NCBI RefSeq assembly: GCF_003991975.1
Contig: NZ_CP029822.1
Span: 3,187,648-3,251,647, forward strand
Source: Entomomonas moraniae
Lineage (GTDB): Bacteria; Pseudomonadota; Gammaproteobacteria; Pseudomonadales; Pseudomonadaceae
DNA length: 64,000 bases
Direction of reading: 5' to 3'
Both the position numbers and the translations under genes were made by a program. This document shows, piece after piece, positions 17,431 through 27,157 of this stretch; position 1 is the first letter of the stretch; the number at the start of each line of letters is the position of its first letter. The notes beneath the pieces are model-generated. The model saw nothing but the letters and a program-made list of their open reading frames with translations, did no database searches and had not been told where the DNA came from.

Positions 17431-17961
17431 TAAAGTACTATATTGGCATTCATGATCAAGTAGCCATTGTTTTCGATTCAGACCTCCCGCATAACCTGTG
17501 AGTTGATTATTTTTTCCAATAACTCGATGGCAGGGTACAACAATAGCAATGGGGTTGCGGTTATTGGCCATCCCCACGGCTCGGCAAGCCTGAGGGCTAC
17601 CAATTTGTTTGGCTAGTTCACCATAGCTGGTTGTAGAACCTGCTGGAATGGCTCTAAGTGCTTGCCATACTTTTTTCTGAAACTCAGTTCCGCACGCGGA
17701 AACAACTAGGGTATCAATTGCCTGAATATTTCCTGCGAAATACTCTTTGATTGTATCAATCACCATGTGAGATTGTGCCGTTTTCTGTAAAGTTATCGTA
17801 GGGACTTGATAAAAGCGACAGAGTTGTTTCATCGTCTCTTGTCTAAATTCTTGCCAGCCGATAAATTGAAGTATGGACTTTTGATCTAACCAAATGACAA
17901 GTTCGCCGATAGGGGTGCAAATAATATGCTCATTCCATGTCAAAGTGGGTGTAGCTTTCAT
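17422..17961 (-). CDS. ogt: Methylated-DNA--protein-cysteine methyltransferase
   Basis: Suicide repair enzyme of 179 residues that takes methyl groups from O6-methylguanine and O4-methylthymine. The active site IVVPCHRVIG is intact with acceptor Cys144; the DNA-binding helix ACRAVGMANNRNP and Asn/Arg finger are present, and the N-terminal domain follows the Ogt pattern. No AraC-type Ada domain is attached. It is convergent with, and overlaps by 9 bases, the helix-hairpin-helix gene. Confidence 0.93.
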   Translation of the reverse strand: MKATPTLTWNEHIICTPIGELVIWLDQKSILQFIGWQEFRQETMKQLCRFYQVPTITLQKTAQSHMVIDTIKEYFAGNIQAIDTLVVSACGTEFQKKVWQALRAIPAGSTTSYGELAKQIGSPQACRAVGMANNRNPIAIVVPCHRVIGKNNQLTGYAGGLNRKQWLLDHECQYSTLSV

Positions 17962-18045
17962 TGTGTTTACCTAGCTGTGGTAAAATAATAGACTATATAA
18001 AAGTATATCAATAATATTATTAGCTTGTAAGGTCACTATCGTTAA

Positions 18046-18825
18046 ATGAGTAATAATCTCGCTACTGCCTCTGTTTGTATTGAACCCTTAGACTTGCAAT
18101 GGCAGCAAAAGGCTTTAGATTTAGCTAAAGTACTAAATTTGCCACTAGGGGGCGACGCTGATTTTTCATTGCAGGTGGGGGCGTTAGGCATTCAACTACA
18201 AAGCCAACAAGAAAAAAATGTTGGGGCTTTAAGGGTTGATTTTGTTGATGGGGCTGCTGCTCATCGCCGTAAGTTTGGCGGGGGTAAGGGGCAGATGATT
18301 GCTAAGGCTATTGGTATTCAATCAGGGATTAGCCCTATAGTACTAGATGCAACAGCTGGCTTGGGTAGGGATGCTTTTGTTTTGGCAACGTTAGGTTGTC
18401 AAGTAACATTGATCGAACGACAACCCATTATTGCAACGCTTCTAGAGGATGGCCTCGTGCGCGCTAGGTTTGACGTTGAGGTAGGAGATATTCTCCAACG
18501 CATGGTGTTATTGAAAGGAAGTGCCATTGACCTGATGAGTAATTGGTTAGGTGTTGTGCCCCAGGTGATTTATCTTGACCCTATGTTTCCCCACCGTGAT
18601 AAATCTGCATTGGTAAAAAAAGAAATGCGGTTGTTTCGCCCTTTGGTCGGGGATGATTTAGATTCACCTGACTTATTAGAAAAGGCGTTGGTGTTGGCCA
18701 GTCACCGTGTAGTGGTTAAGCGACCACGTAAAGCTCCTATAATTGAGGGAGCTTCACCCAGTTATAGTTTAGAGGGGAAAAGTAGTCGCTATGATATTTA
18801 TACAAAACGTTCATTAAAAGAATAG
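18046..18825 (+). CDS. rsmJ: 16S rRNA (guanine1516-N2)-methyltransferase RsmJ
   Basis: Ribosomal RNA methyltransferase of 259 residues. It has the SAM-binding [26 protein letters not shown] block, [25 protein letters not shown] upstream of it and the catalytic-type motif [20 protein letters not shown], all typical of RsmJ (YhiQ). The ribosome binding site is weak. It is convergent with the flavin reductase gene, 9 bases apart. Confidence 0.93.
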   Translation: MSNNLATASVCIEPLDLQWQQKALDLAKVLNLPLGGDADFSLQVGALGIQLQSQQEKNVGALRVDFVDGAAAHRRKFGGGKGQMIAKAIGIQSGISPIVLDATAGLGRDAFVLATLGCQVTLIERQPIIATLLEDGLVRARFDVEVGDILQRMVLLKGSAIDLMSNWLGVVPQVIYLDPMFPHRDKSALVKKEMRLFRPLVGDDLDSPDLLEKALVLASHRVVVKRPRKAPIIEGASPSYSLEGKSSRYDIYTKRSLKE

Positions 18826-18834
18826 AAAAATACA

Positions 18835-19392
18835 TTATTCAACAGTAAATTGATCGCCTATTTGGAAGAAGGTGCCACCTGCTTGGTAATGAATAGAGCG
18901 TTTTTGATCGCTTGTAATATGCCATCTTCCATGACTAAAGACTTCGGGGTCAGCCCATGCAGCAGTCACTTCACCAATATAAAGATCATATTTGTCTTGA
19001 TTGTACGGCTCTGGAATAAGCTTGCATTCTAATGCAGCTAAACTACCTTGGATCAGCGGTGCTTTAATAGTTTGACTCGGTAATGTTGTTAAACCAAATG
19101 TCTTAAATTTATCAATCTCACGACCAGTTGATGTTCCAACTTGTAGTACTTGTTTGGCTTGCGCTTTACTCGGAATAATGACAGCAAATTCGCCAGAGGC
19201 TTGAATTAATTCTTTAGAGTAATTATTTTTATCGATGATAACGACTAATTTGGGAGGGTCGAAATCTAGAGCCGTTGACCATGCGGCACTCATGATATTC
19301 TGCTTATCTTCTAATGCTGAACTGATCATGATAGTAGGACCATGATTGAGAAGTAAATAAGCTTTATCTAGGGGAACAGGTTGATAGTTCAT
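18835..19392 (-). CDS. Flavin reductase-like domain protein
   Basis: FMN-binding split-barrel protein of 185 residues. The pattern GPTIMISSALEDKQNIMSAAWSTALDFDPPKLVVII followed by FAVIIPSKAQAKQVLQVGTSTGREIDKF is characteristic of the flavin reductase-like family, which supplies reduced flavin to monooxygenases or acts on its own. No monooxygenase gene adjoins, so the partner is unknown. It lies upstream of the bamD terminator region and is transcribed independently. Confidence 0.82.
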   Translation of the reverse strand: MNYQPVPLDKAYLLLNHGPTIMISSALEDKQNIMSAAWSTALDFDPPKLVVIIDKNNYSKELIQASGEFAVIIPSKAQAKQVLQVGTSTGREIDKFKTFGLTTLPSQTIKAPLIQGSLAALECKLIPEPYNQDKYDLYIGEVTAAWADPEVFSHGRWHITSDQKRSIHYQAGGTFFQIGDQFTVE

Positions 19393-19434
19393 TGTCTATG
19401 ACTCCTTGTGTCCTGCACAGGGGATTTACCCAAT

Positions 19435-19456
19435 AAAAAAGGCAGATTCAACTGCC
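19435..19456 (-). terminator. Intrinsic terminator of bamD
   Basis: On the minus strand GGCAG/CTGCC around a 6-nt loop is preceded by A residues and followed by TTTTTT, immediately after the bamD stop. Confidence 0.8.
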
Positions 19457-19462
19457 CTTTTT

Positions 19463-20395
19463 TTATTTTGTACTGGCTTTGATTTCTTTAGGAATTTCTT
19501 CTAACGCATCTTGGTAGCGTTTTTCTAAATCTTCATTAGCACGAGTTTGTCCCGGTGGTAAAGGGTCGTTGTTACTACCTACCCAACGAACGATGGTACG
19601 TGAAAACCAATCACGGTCGGCTAGCTCTTTTACCATAGGTTTATAAGTACCACTCGCAATTGCAGGGTATTTTGGATAGTTTAATTTTAATACTTCTAAG
19701 CTACTGTTGGCTAAATCTGTCATACCCATTCGTTGGTAAGCTTCCACCATGATGGCTAAACCATTGGCTGTTGATGGGGTGCCATCAAAGTGCTCTACAA
19801 TATAGGTTCCACGTCTTGCCGCCGCAATGTAGGCTTGACGTTCCAAGTAGTAAACACCCACATGTGCTTCGTATGCGGCTAGTAAATTACGTAGGTAAAC
19901 CATACGTATCTTAGCATCAGGCGCATAAGCACTGTTAGGATAGAAACGTGTTAGTTGTGCAAAGTCGTTATAAGAGACTCTTGCTGCACCGGGGTCACGG
20001 GTGGTCATGTCCAGTGGGATGAAGCGTGCTAAGAAGCTTTGATCTTGGTCGAATGCCGCAAGACCGCGCATATAATAGGCATAGTCCACATTGGGTTGAT
20101 CAGGATTTAAGCGAATAAAACGATTAGCTGTATCACGTACCGCCTCGGTATCAGATATCTTATAATAAGCGTAAATAAGCTCAAGTTGTGCTTGTTCAGT
20201 ATAACGACCAAAAGGGTAACGTGAGTCTAGCGCTTTTAGTTTAGCGATCGCTGCACTATAATTTTTACCATTAAGATCTTTCTGAGCTTGTTGGTATAGT
20301 TCTACCTCGCTTAAATTTTCATCCACCTTGGTCGAGTTGGAGCAAGCGGAGATTAAGATCAATAATGAAATAACTAGTAAATGTTTCACACGCAT
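19463..20395 (-). CDS. bamD: Outer membrane assembly lipoprotein BamD
   Basis: Essential lipoprotein of the BAM complex that inserts beta-barrel proteins, 310 residues. A signal peptide ends in lipobox LISAC; TPR repeats follow with blocks [42 protein letters not shown] and [21 protein letters not shown]. Divergent rluD-pgeF upstream matches the pseudomonad and enterobacterial arrangement. The C-terminal extension is short and charged. Confidence 0.95.
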   Translation of the reverse strand: MRVKHLLVISLLILISACSNSTKVDENLSEVELYQQAQKDLNGKNYSAAIAKLKALDSRYPFGRYTEQAQLELIYAYYKISDTEAVRDTANRFIRLNPDQPNVDYAYYMRGLAAFDQDQSFLARFIPLDMTTRDPGAARVSYNDFAQLTRFYPNSAYAPDAKIRMVYLRNLLAAYEAHVGVYYLERQAYIAAARRGTYIVEHFDGTPSTANGLAIMVEAYQRMGMTDLANSSLEVLKLNYPKYPAIASGTYKPMVKELADRDWFSRTIVRWVGSNNDPLPPGQTRANEDLEKRYQDALEEIPKEIKASTK

Positions 20396-20532
20396 GGTGA
20401 TAGTGTTCTCATTTCAAAAAAACTGTTGCTATTAAGATAGTCTTGCTATGATGACTATTATAACGATTAGGATAAATTTTTCCTATTTAACCATAAGCTG
20501 AGCTTTAAACCCAAGTCAATAATGAAAAATTT

Positions 20533-21501
20533 ATGAATTCTACAGATATAGTATTAACAGCAAAAGTTCCCTCTGAGCTAGGGGGGCAGCGTTTAGATCA
20601 GATTGCTGCGCAATTGTTTACCGATTATTCTCGTTCTCGTTTAACCCTGTGGATTAAAGAGGGTAAATTAACAGTTGATGGAAAGGTATCAAGACCTAAA
20701 GATACCATTTTTAGCGGTGCTGTGCTTGATTTACACGCCAAGCAAGAGTCTCAGGGTGATTGGGTTGCACAAAATATTCAGCTAAATGTCGTATATGAAG
20801 ATGAAGCATTATTAGTTATAAATAAGCCCGCTGGTTTAGTTGTTCACCCCGCGGCAGGACATTATGAAGGGACGTTATTAAATGCGTTACTTTATCATGC
20901 CCCTGAATTACAGAATGTGCCACGCGCGGGAATTGTCCATCGCTTAGATAAAGATACCACGGGCTTGATGGTGGTTGCAAAAACATTAGAGGCTCAAACG
21001 AAGTTAGTGGAACAGTTACAAGCGCGAACAGTTAGCCGTATTTATGAAGCCATTGTAAATGGTGTTGTAACCTCCGGCGGTACTGTTGATGCGCCAATTA
21101 GTCGGCATGGCGTGCAGCGTCAAAAAATGGCAGTAGTTTCAGATGGTAAAAAAGCAGTGACTCATTATCGCGTACTAGAGCGTTTTCGTGCTTACACACA
21201 TGTGCGCGTGCAATTAGAAACGGGGCGCACGCATCAGATTAGAGTACATATGGGGCATATCAATTTCCCGTTGTTGGGTGATCCCGTGTATGGTGGGCGT
21301 TTCCGCATTCCTCCTGCAACAAACCCTACTTTAGTTCAGAGTTTAAAAGACTTCCCCCGGCAAGCATTACATGCACGTTTTTTAGAGTTAGAGCACCCAG
21401 TGACGGGTAAGAAAATCCGTTGGGAGTCTGAGTTGCCCGAAGACATGGTGTGGATGCTTAGTTTATTACGACAAGACAGTGAGTCATTTGAGGAAAAATA
21501 A
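20533..21501 (+). CDS. rluD: 23S rRNA pseudouridine synthase RluD
   Basis: Makes pseudouridines 1911, 1915 and 1917 in helix 69 of 23S rRNA; 322 residues. An S4 domain (QRLDQIAAQLFTDYSRSRLTLWIKEGKLTVDG) precedes the catalytic domain with the Asp motif GIVHRLDKDTTGLMVVAK and TGRTHQIRVHMGHINFPLLGDPVYGG. It overlaps pgeF by one base (TAATG) and is divergent from bamD, the conserved arrangement. Confidence 0.96.
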   Translation: MNSTDIVLTAKVPSELGGQRLDQIAAQLFTDYSRSRLTLWIKEGKLTVDGKVSRPKDTIFSGAVLDLHAKQESQGDWVAQNIQLNVVYEDEALLVINKPAGLVVHPAAGHYEGTLLNALLYHAPELQNVPRAGIVHRLDKDTTGLMVVAKTLEAQTKLVEQLQARTVSRIYEAIVNGVVTSGGTVDAPISRHGVQRQKMAVVSDGKKAVTHYRVLERFRAYTHVRVQLETGRTHQIRVHMGHINFPLLGDPVYGGRFRIPPATNPTLVQSLKDFPRQALHARFLELEHPVTGKKIRWESELPEDMVWMLSLLRQDSESFEEK

Positions 21502-22247
21502 TGGATAACTTATTACAAGAAACCATTATTAAGCCCAATTGGCCTGCTCCTGCTAATGTTTGTAGTTATGCGACTACTCGCTTAGGTGGGGTAAGCAAAA
21601 ATGATTATGATTCATTTAATCTAGGTTTGCATGTAGGGGATGACGAGCAATTAGTTTTAGAAAATCGGCAACGTTTACAAACAACCCTAGGTTACAAATC
21701 AATTGCTTGGTTAGAGCAAGTACATAGCGCAATAGCAACCAAAGCCGATATCGATCAAGTTTTGCAGGCTGATGCGAGCTGGACAGATCAGTCAGAACTT
21801 GCTTGTGTTGTAATGACGGCTGATTGTTTACCCGTGCTATTTTGTGACATGTCGGGTCAATATGTTGCAGCAGCGCATGCGGGTTGGCGCGGTTTAGTGA
21901 ACGGTATTTTAGAGGAAACAGTTAATCAATTACCTGTTGAACCTAATCAGTTAATGGCATGGCTTGGCCCTGCTATTGGTCCCAACAAATTTGAAGTAGG
22001 TGCGGAAGTAAAGCAAGCATTTTTAGATAAAGACAGTGAGGCAGCGTTAGCCTTTAGGGCGAGCTCGACTCACAATAAGTATTTAGCAGATATTTACCAA
22101 TTAGCAAGGCTAAGGTTAAGAAAAGCGGGTGTGACAGCCGTTTATGGGGGAGATTTTTGCACAGTGAGTGATAAGGAAATATTTTTTTCTTACCGCCGCC
22201 AAGCAATGACAGGAAGGATGGCTTCGCTAATTTGGTTGTTACCTTAG
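21501..22247 (+). CDS. pgeF: Multicopper polyphenol oxidase / purine nucleoside phosphorylase (YfiH family)
   Basis: Cytoplasmic protein of 248 residues of the YfiH family, reported to fix peptidoglycan editing and to have purine nucleoside phosphorylase activity. Signatures: YATTRLGGVSKNDYDSFNLGLHVGDD, MTADCLPVLFCD, AAAHAGWRGLVNGILEETV, WLGPAIGPNKFEVG and the Cys in GGDFCTVSD. The metal-binding Cys and His positions are kept. It is translationally coupled to rluD. Confidence 0.92.
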   Translation: MDNLLQETIIKPNWPAPANVCSYATTRLGGVSKNDYDSFNLGLHVGDDEQLVLENRQRLQTTLGYKSIAWLEQVHSAIATKADIDQVLQADASWTDQSELACVVMTADCLPVLFCDMSGQYVAAAHAGWRGLVNGILEETVNQLPVEPNQLMAWLGPAIGPNKFEVGAEVKQAFLDKDSEAALAFRASSTHNKYLADIYQLARLRLRKAGVTAVYGGDFCTVSDKEIFFSYRRQAMTGRMASLIWLLP

Positions 22248-22266
22248 TAAATCATTAGAGAACATT

Positions 22267-22986
22267 ATGCGTAAAAGACAAAGTAAAAAGAAATTACCTC
22301 CTCGTGAAACCGCTGAAGAGGCGTTAATACAAATTGTAGAGGGTTTTAAAAAGTTTCGCGAAGTAGTTTTCCCCGAACAACAGGAACTATTTAAGCGTTT
22401 AGCCTCATCACAACAACCTCGTGCGATGTTTATCACCTGTGCCGATGCTCGAGTGGTGCCAGAGCTTATTACACAAAGCTCTCCTGGCGATTTATTTATT
22501 ACACGTAATGTGGGTAATGTTGTCCCGCCTTATGGTCAAAATAATGGGGGCGTATCCACAGCCATTGAATATGCAGTCATGGCCTTAAATGTCCAACATA
22601 TAGTTGTTTGTGGGCATTCTAATTGTGGGGCTATGCGTGCTGTTATAGATCAGAATACGTTAGAAACCATGCCAACAGTTAAAGCATGGCTAAGGCATTG
22701 TGAAGTTGCAAGAACTGTTGTTGCGGAAAATTGTGGTTGTTTAAATGAAGAAACATTAGATGTTTTGATTGAGGAAAATGTTATTGCTCAGTTAGATCAT
22801 TTAAGAACACATCCTTCGGTTGCTTCACGTTTAGCCAGCGGTCATTTATTTATTCATGGCTGGGTTTATGATATCGAAACGGGAGCGATTAAAGCATTTG
22901 ACGATGAGATAGGAAATTTCTTACCTCTCGATGGAGATATTACCCCTACCGCAACGCCTCGCTCACGTTTTATTGATAGAGACTAA
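22267..22986 (+). CDS. Beta-class carbonic anhydrase
   Basis: Zinc enzyme interconverting CO2 and bicarbonate, 239 residues. The zinc and catalytic residues are present: Cys58, Asp60 and Arg62 in ITCADARVVP, and His117 and Cys120 in CGHSNCGAM. The order and spacing match the beta class. It starts 19 bases after pgeF and may share its transcript. Bicarbonate supply would serve pyruvate carboxylase among others, which is inference. Confidence 0.93.
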   Translation: MRKRQSKKKLPPRETAEEALIQIVEGFKKFREVVFPEQQELFKRLASSQQPRAMFITCADARVVPELITQSSPGDLFITRNVGNVVPPYGQNNGGVSTAIEYAVMALNVQHIVVCGHSNCGAMRAVIDQNTLETMPTVKAWLRHCEVARTVVAENCGCLNEETLDVLIEENVIAQLDHLRTHPSVASRLASGHLFIHGWVYDIETGAIKAFDDEIGNFLPLDGDITPTATPRSRFIDRD

Positions 22987-22987
22987 C

Positions 22988-23015
22988 AAAAAGCGCTTCA
23001 TTTGAAGCGCTTTTT
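22988..23015. terminator. Bidirectional hairpin terminator
   Basis: A perfect 12-bp stem AAAAAGCGCTTC/GAAGCGCTTTTT with a 4-nt loop lies between the carbonic anhydrase and the convergent membrane-protein gene, with T runs in both directions. Confidence 0.92.
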
Positions 23016-23017
23016 TA

Positions 23018-23728
23018 TTAAATAACTAAAGCATTAGATTTTTCAAAAATAATTTGATAAACAACACCTGGTGCAAGTATTGTAAGAGGTAATGTCCAGA
23101 TTAAGCCAATGCCAAGAGGAATGACAGAGATAATCAGAATAATCGTTAGAATGAAATATAAGCCAAAAAATTTAAACCAGTGTTTTGTGACAATTTTGCG
23201 AGATATCTCTAATGCTTGCCATGGGCTAACTTCAGGGTGATCAATGATAATCCACTGCATAAGACAATAACCAATAGATAAATAAATACCTGGAATAATA
23301 AATAAGAGGAAGCCAAAGACTACTAAAATGGTTGCTACAACCGTAGCGATAACCAGTGTAATATAAATATTAGACAACGAGTAAAAACATTTAAGAGCAT
23401 CAATTAATTTTTCACCACGTAAATGTTTTAAAGCAATGATTGTAAAGTTTGTGGAAAGGCCGCAAGCAGCAATACTTAAGGCAATGTTAAAGACTATAGC
23501 GGCTTGCTCAGGAATGATTTCAAGGAACACATTAATGATGGTGTTAATGACCATGATAATCAAAAGGGCAACAAACAAAGGTAGTTTTACACCATTAACT
23601 TTTTCCCATGCACGGGCTATGACATCGCCAATAGAAAAATCATAGTCATAGGCTAATGCTTCTTCAATAGTACGTTTTTCTGGGTATGGATCAGCACCAT
23701 TTATGTTATTAGGGAGTTGTTCTTGCAC
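23018..23728 (-). CDS. Multi-pass inner membrane protein, unknown function
   Basis: Protein of 236 residues with a hydrophilic N-terminus of about 48 residues and strongly hydrophobic stretches near 50-69, 76-98, 121-158 (probably two helices), 186-205 and 207-228. The motif WQALEISRKIVTKHWFKFFGL between helices is seen in uncharacterised membrane families related to YciC or DUF975-type proteins, which is the best placement I can give. It is monocistronic and convergent with the carbonic anhydrase. Confidence 0.72.
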   Translation of the reverse strand: MQEQLPNNINGADPYPEKRTIEEALAYDYDFSIGDVIARAWEKVNGVKLPLFVALLIIMVINTIINVFLEIIPEQAAIVFNIALSIAACGLSTNFTIIALKHLRGEKLIDALKCFYSLSNIYITLVIATVVATILVVFGFLLFIIPGIYLSIGYCLMQWIIIDHPEVSPWQALEISRKIVTKHWFKFFGLYFILTIILIISVIPLGIGLIWTLPLTILAPGVVYQIIFEKSNALVI

Positions 23729-23825
23729 CTGGTTAATTCCTTTATAGGCTTAATAATTAAAAGCCAATTGTAACTAAATATTTAATTAAGTAAAGAGTAA
23801 GCTATTAAAGTCTGTGGGTGTTTGT

Positions 23826-24266
23826 TTATTCTTTGAGTTTTAAATGTAAAAGAGGGTATGGCTTTCCTTGACCATCTAAGGGGGAGCGACCAATAATTTT
23901 AAATCCATGATGTAAATAAAACGCAGTTGCTTGGGGGTTTTGCTCGTTAACATCAACATAGTTGATATTAAATTGAGTTATTGCATGGTTTAGCAATGCT
24001 TTCCCAATACCTTGGCCTCTGAGGGTGGGATCAATGAAGAGCATTTCTAATTTATCTCCTTGTACACCCGCAAAGCCGGTAATTTTTTGTTTGTCATTCA
24101 GACTACAAAAAAGATTCACCATAGGGAAATAGTCCTGCAAGACACAGGGTTTTAATTCGGCAATAACCTCTTGGGTTAAAAAGTGGTGGGTCGCTTTAAC
24201 AGAGGCTTCCCATATTTCTAATAAAAGAGGGTATTCATTTTTATTGGGTGTAGTAATAGATATCAT
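23826..24266 (-). CDS. GNAT acetyltransferase, YjaB-like
   Basis: Acetyl-CoA-dependent acetyltransferase of 146 residues. WEASVKATHHFLT near the N-terminus, LFIDPTLRGQGIGKALL (acetyl-CoA loop) and VNEQNPQATAFYLHHGFKIIGRSPLDGQGKPYPLLHL follow E. coli YjaB closely. The substrate is unknown. Its start shares a base with the rsmB stop (TAATG), so it is the last gene of the def-fmt-rsmB operon. In Pseudomonas trkA usually occupies this place. Confidence 0.85.
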   Translation of the reverse strand: MISITTPNKNEYPLLLEIWEASVKATHHFLTQEVIAELKPCVLQDYFPMVNLFCSLNDKQKITGFAGVQGDKLEMLFIDPTLRGQGIGKALLNHAITQFNINYVDVNEQNPQATAFYLHHGFKIIGRSPLDGQGKPYPLLHLKLKE

Positions 24267-25567
24267 TATTTAGCTAGTTTGATGAGTTTTGCATAATAGA
24301 AACCATCATGTCCGTTGATTTGAGGAAAAAGCTGACGGCCTCTTAGTTGTTTAATACCCCATTGGTTACCTATATCGAGTTCTTGAGCATTGGGGTGTGT
24401 CGATAAAAAACGCTCAATATTTTGTGTGTTTTCTTCGGGTAATACTGAGCAAGTAGCATAGACTAGGATGCCGCCTACGGCTAATGTTTGCCAAATAGCG
24501 GTGAGTAGTTCATATTGCAAATTAGCTAGGGGGGTAATGTCTTCTAGTTTGCGAGTTAGTTTGATATCAGGATGGCGGCGAATAACCCCTGTGGCAGAAC
24601 AAGGGGCATCTAATAAGATGCGATCAAAGGGGCGGCTATCCCACCAATTGGCAAGGTTTCTACCATCAGCTGTTTTTAGCGTAGCTTGTAGGCTAAGACG
24701 TTGTAAATTCTCTGTGACTTTCTGTAACCGGTTATTTTCAGCATCAATTGCGACGACTTCAGCAAGATTAGGTTCTCGCTCAAGAATATGGCAAGTTTTT
24801 CCACCCGGTGCGCAACAAGCATCTAAAATTCGTTGTTGTGGTTTTAGGTCTAATAGTTGTGCAGCTAATTGTGCTGCTTCATCTTGAACGCTAACCCAAC
24901 CTTCCGCAAAATAGGGAAGTTGCAGTACTGCACATGGTCTTTTTAGTTGTATGCCTTCACTACTGTATTGACAAGGTGTCGCTTCAATTTCAGCTTGTGC
25001 TAATAAGTTGAGATAGTTTTCTTGCGTTGTATGTTGCAAGTTAATACGCAAAGTCATCGGAGGATGCGCATTGTTAGCCTCACAAATACTTAGCCAATAG
25101 TCTGGCCAATCTTGTTTCAAGCGTTTTTGTAACCAACGAGGGTGAGCAGTAAAGGAAACAGGGTCTTTCGCTAATTGTTCAAAAATCTCTAGATTTTCAC
25201 GCTGGCATCGACGTAAGACAGCATTAATAAGTCCTTTGGCCCATGTTTTTTTTAAGGTGTTAACGCAGTTAACTGTTTCATTAATGGCAGCATGGGCTGG
25301 AGTACGCATATAGAGCAGTTGATACAAGCCAATATAAAGGAGTGCTTCAATATCTTTATCGGCATTTTTAAGCGGTTTTTCCAGTAGCTTATTTAATAAT
25401 AACTCAAGTCGAGGCTGCCAGCGCGCTGTTCCTAATGCTAGTTCTTGGGCAAGGCCTTTATTATTTTCCTCTACTTGAGCTAATAGAGGCGGCAAGCTAC
25501 TTGATAAAGAGGCTTTACCTTGTAAAACAGGCGTTAGGGCATGGCATGCGGCTAATCTCGGATTCAT
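24266..25567 (-). CDS. rsmB: 16S rRNA (cytosine967-C5)-methyltransferase RsmB
   Basis: rRNA methyltransferase of 433 residues. An N-terminal NusB-like domain ([22 protein letters not shown] through [14 protein letters not shown]) precedes the catalytic domain with [15 protein letters not shown], the motif [21 protein letters not shown] and motif [19 protein letters not shown], which hold the two catalytic Cys. It overlaps fmt by 4 bases (ATGA). Confidence 0.96.
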   Translation of the reverse strand: MNPRLAACHALTPVLQGKASLSSSLPPLLAQVEENNKGLAQELALGTARWQPRLELLLNKLLEKPLKNADKDIEALLYIGLYQLLYMRTPAHAAINETVNCVNTLKKTWAKGLINAVLRRCQRENLEIFEQLAKDPVSFTAHPRWLQKRLKQDWPDYWLSICEANNAHPPMTLRINLQHTTQENYLNLLAQAEIEATPCQYSSEGIQLKRPCAVLQLPYFAEGWVSVQDEAAQLAAQLLDLKPQQRILDACCAPGGKTCHILEREPNLAEVVAIDAENNRLQKVTENLQRLSLQATLKTADGRNLANWWDSRPFDRILLDAPCSATGVIRRHPDIKLTRKLEDITPLANLQYELLTAIWQTLAVGGILVYATCSVLPEENTQNIERFLSTHPNAQELDIGNQWGIKQLRGRQLFPQINGHDGFYYAKLIKLAK

Positions 25568-26511
25568 TTGCCGAGTATCCGATGAGGCGTAAACAACTCT
25601 TTATGGCCATTATAAACATCCCAAAAGGGGAGTGGTTTACTGTTAGGGAGTTGTAACTTGGTAATGCATAGTGCCTGTTTTCCACAGGTTACAATGAGAC
25701 CTTCTTTTGAAATATTGATTATTTCACCCGCTTTGCCTGATCTGTCCTCAACATGCGCCTCTAATACTTTTAATTGCACGCCATCAATAAAACTATAACA
25801 GATGGGCCAAGGGTTGAATGCTCTTACTGTATTAGATAGGTCGGTAGCTGCTAACTGCCAATTAATTTCAGCTTCTTCTTTATTTAATTTATGGGCATAA
25901 CAAGCAACGCTATCATCTTGTTTTTCTGGGGTTAGCTTTTTGTTTGCGAGGCCATCAATTGCTTTAATGACAGTTGTTGCCCCCAACTCAGCAAGGCGAT
26001 CATGCAAACTACCACCATTATCTTGTTCTGTAATGGCGATTGTTGCTTTTAATAGCATCGGCCCTGTATCGAGTCCTGCTTCCATTTGCATGACAGTAAT
26101 ACCTGTTTCTTTATCACCCGCTTGAATTGCTCGTTGAATGGGCGCTGCTCCACGCCAGCGGGGAAGAAGTGATGCATGGCTGTTGATACATCCTAATGTA
26201 GGTATATCTAAAACTGCTTGAGGTAAAATGAGGCCGTAAGCAACGACGACCATAAGGTCTGCTTGTAAGGAAGCTAATTGTTTTTGTTCTTCTTCAGTCT
26301 TAAGGGTTGCAGGTTGAAATACAGGTATATTGTGCTGTAACGCTAGTTCTTTAACAGGGCTTGCCATGAGTTTTTTGCCACGGCCAGCAGGGCGATCAGG
26401 TTGCGTGTAAACACAAACCAATTTATGAAGATTTTGTTGAATGATCTTTGCCAGATGTATGGCAGCAAACTCAGGCGTGCCAGCAAAAATGATACGTAAC
26501 GGTTTATTCAT
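25564..26511 (-). CDS. fmt: Methionyl-tRNA formyltransferase
   Basis: Formylates initiator Met-tRNA using 10-formyltetrahydrofolate; 315 residues. I place the start at 26511 ([17 protein letters not shown]), one base after the def stop; longer in-frame versions run into def. Catalytic and substrate motifs: [16 protein letters not shown] with the family Asn and His ([10 protein letters not shown]) and Asp in GLDTGPML. The C-terminal tRNA-binding domain is complete. Confidence 0.96.
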   Translation of the reverse strand: MNKPLRIIFAGTPEFAAIHLAKIIQQNLHKLVCVYTQPDRPAGRGKKLMASPVKELALQHNIPVFQPATLKTEEEQKQLASLQADLMVVVAYGLILPQAVLDIPTLGCINSHASLLPRWRGAAPIQRAIQAGDKETGITVMQMEAGLDTGPMLLKATIAITEQDNGGSLHDRLAELGATTVIKAIDGLANKKLTPEKQDDSVACYAHKLNKEEAEINWQLAATDLSNTVRAFNPWPICYSFIDGVQLKVLEAHVEDRSGKAGEIINISKEGLIVTCGKQALCITKLQLPNSKPLPFWDVYNGHKELFTPHRILGK

Positions 26512-26512
26512 T

Positions 26513-27031
26513 TTATTTAACAGCCTTTTGGTCTTGTTTATGTTGCTTTTCAAGCTTATGAGCAATACGGTTGCGTTTGAGAGTAGATAAATAATCAACA
26601 AACAGTTTGCCACTTAAGTGATCCATTTCATGTTGGATACATACGGCAAGAAGCCCTTCGCAAGTCATCTCAAAAGCTTCACCATAACGATTTAGAGCAT
26701 TTACCTTTACTCCTTCAGGCCGAATGATATCTTCATAAAAGCCTGGGACTGAGAGGCAACCTTCTTTGTAAACGTGAGGCTCTTCTGACAAAATTTCAAT
26801 TTTAGGATTAATAAATACCAGTGGTTGTGTACGATCTTCACTAATATCGATTACAATGAGCTGTTTATGAAAATTGACTTGTGTTGCAGCAAGGCCTATT
26901 CCAGGTGCTTCATACATGGTTTCAAACATGTCGTCAATTTGTTGTTGAAGATCTGCATCCACCTTGTCAATAGGTGTCGCAATTTTACGTAAACGAGGGT
27001 CTGGAAATTCAAGTATGGTTAAAATTGACAT
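26513..27031 (-). CDS. def: Peptide deformylase
   Basis: Removes the N-formyl group from new proteins; 172 residues. The three deformylase motifs are intact: [17 protein letters not shown] with the metal Cys, and [12 protein letters not shown] with two metal His and the catalytic Glu. It is first of the def-fmt-rsmB-acetyltransferase operon and divergent from the LysM gene, as in Pseudomonas. Confidence 0.97.
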   Translation of the reverse strand: MSILTILEFPDPRLRKIATPIDKVDADLQQQIDDMFETMYEAPGIGLAATQVNFHKQLIVIDISEDRTQPLVFINPKIEILSEEPHVYKEGCLSVPGFYEDIIRPEGVKVNALNRYGEAFEMTCEGLLAVCIQHEMDHLSGKLFVDYLSTLKRNRIAHKLEKQHKQDQKAVK

Positions 27032-27157
27032 AGTACAGTAGATTTCGTTGTAGAAAGTTAAATAAATAGCGTTATAATACCGAAACAGTTTACACTATAA
27101 GATGAATGTTTTCTGTTGTAATTTTAAAAATTAGGTAATAAAAAAGGAATGCATGGC

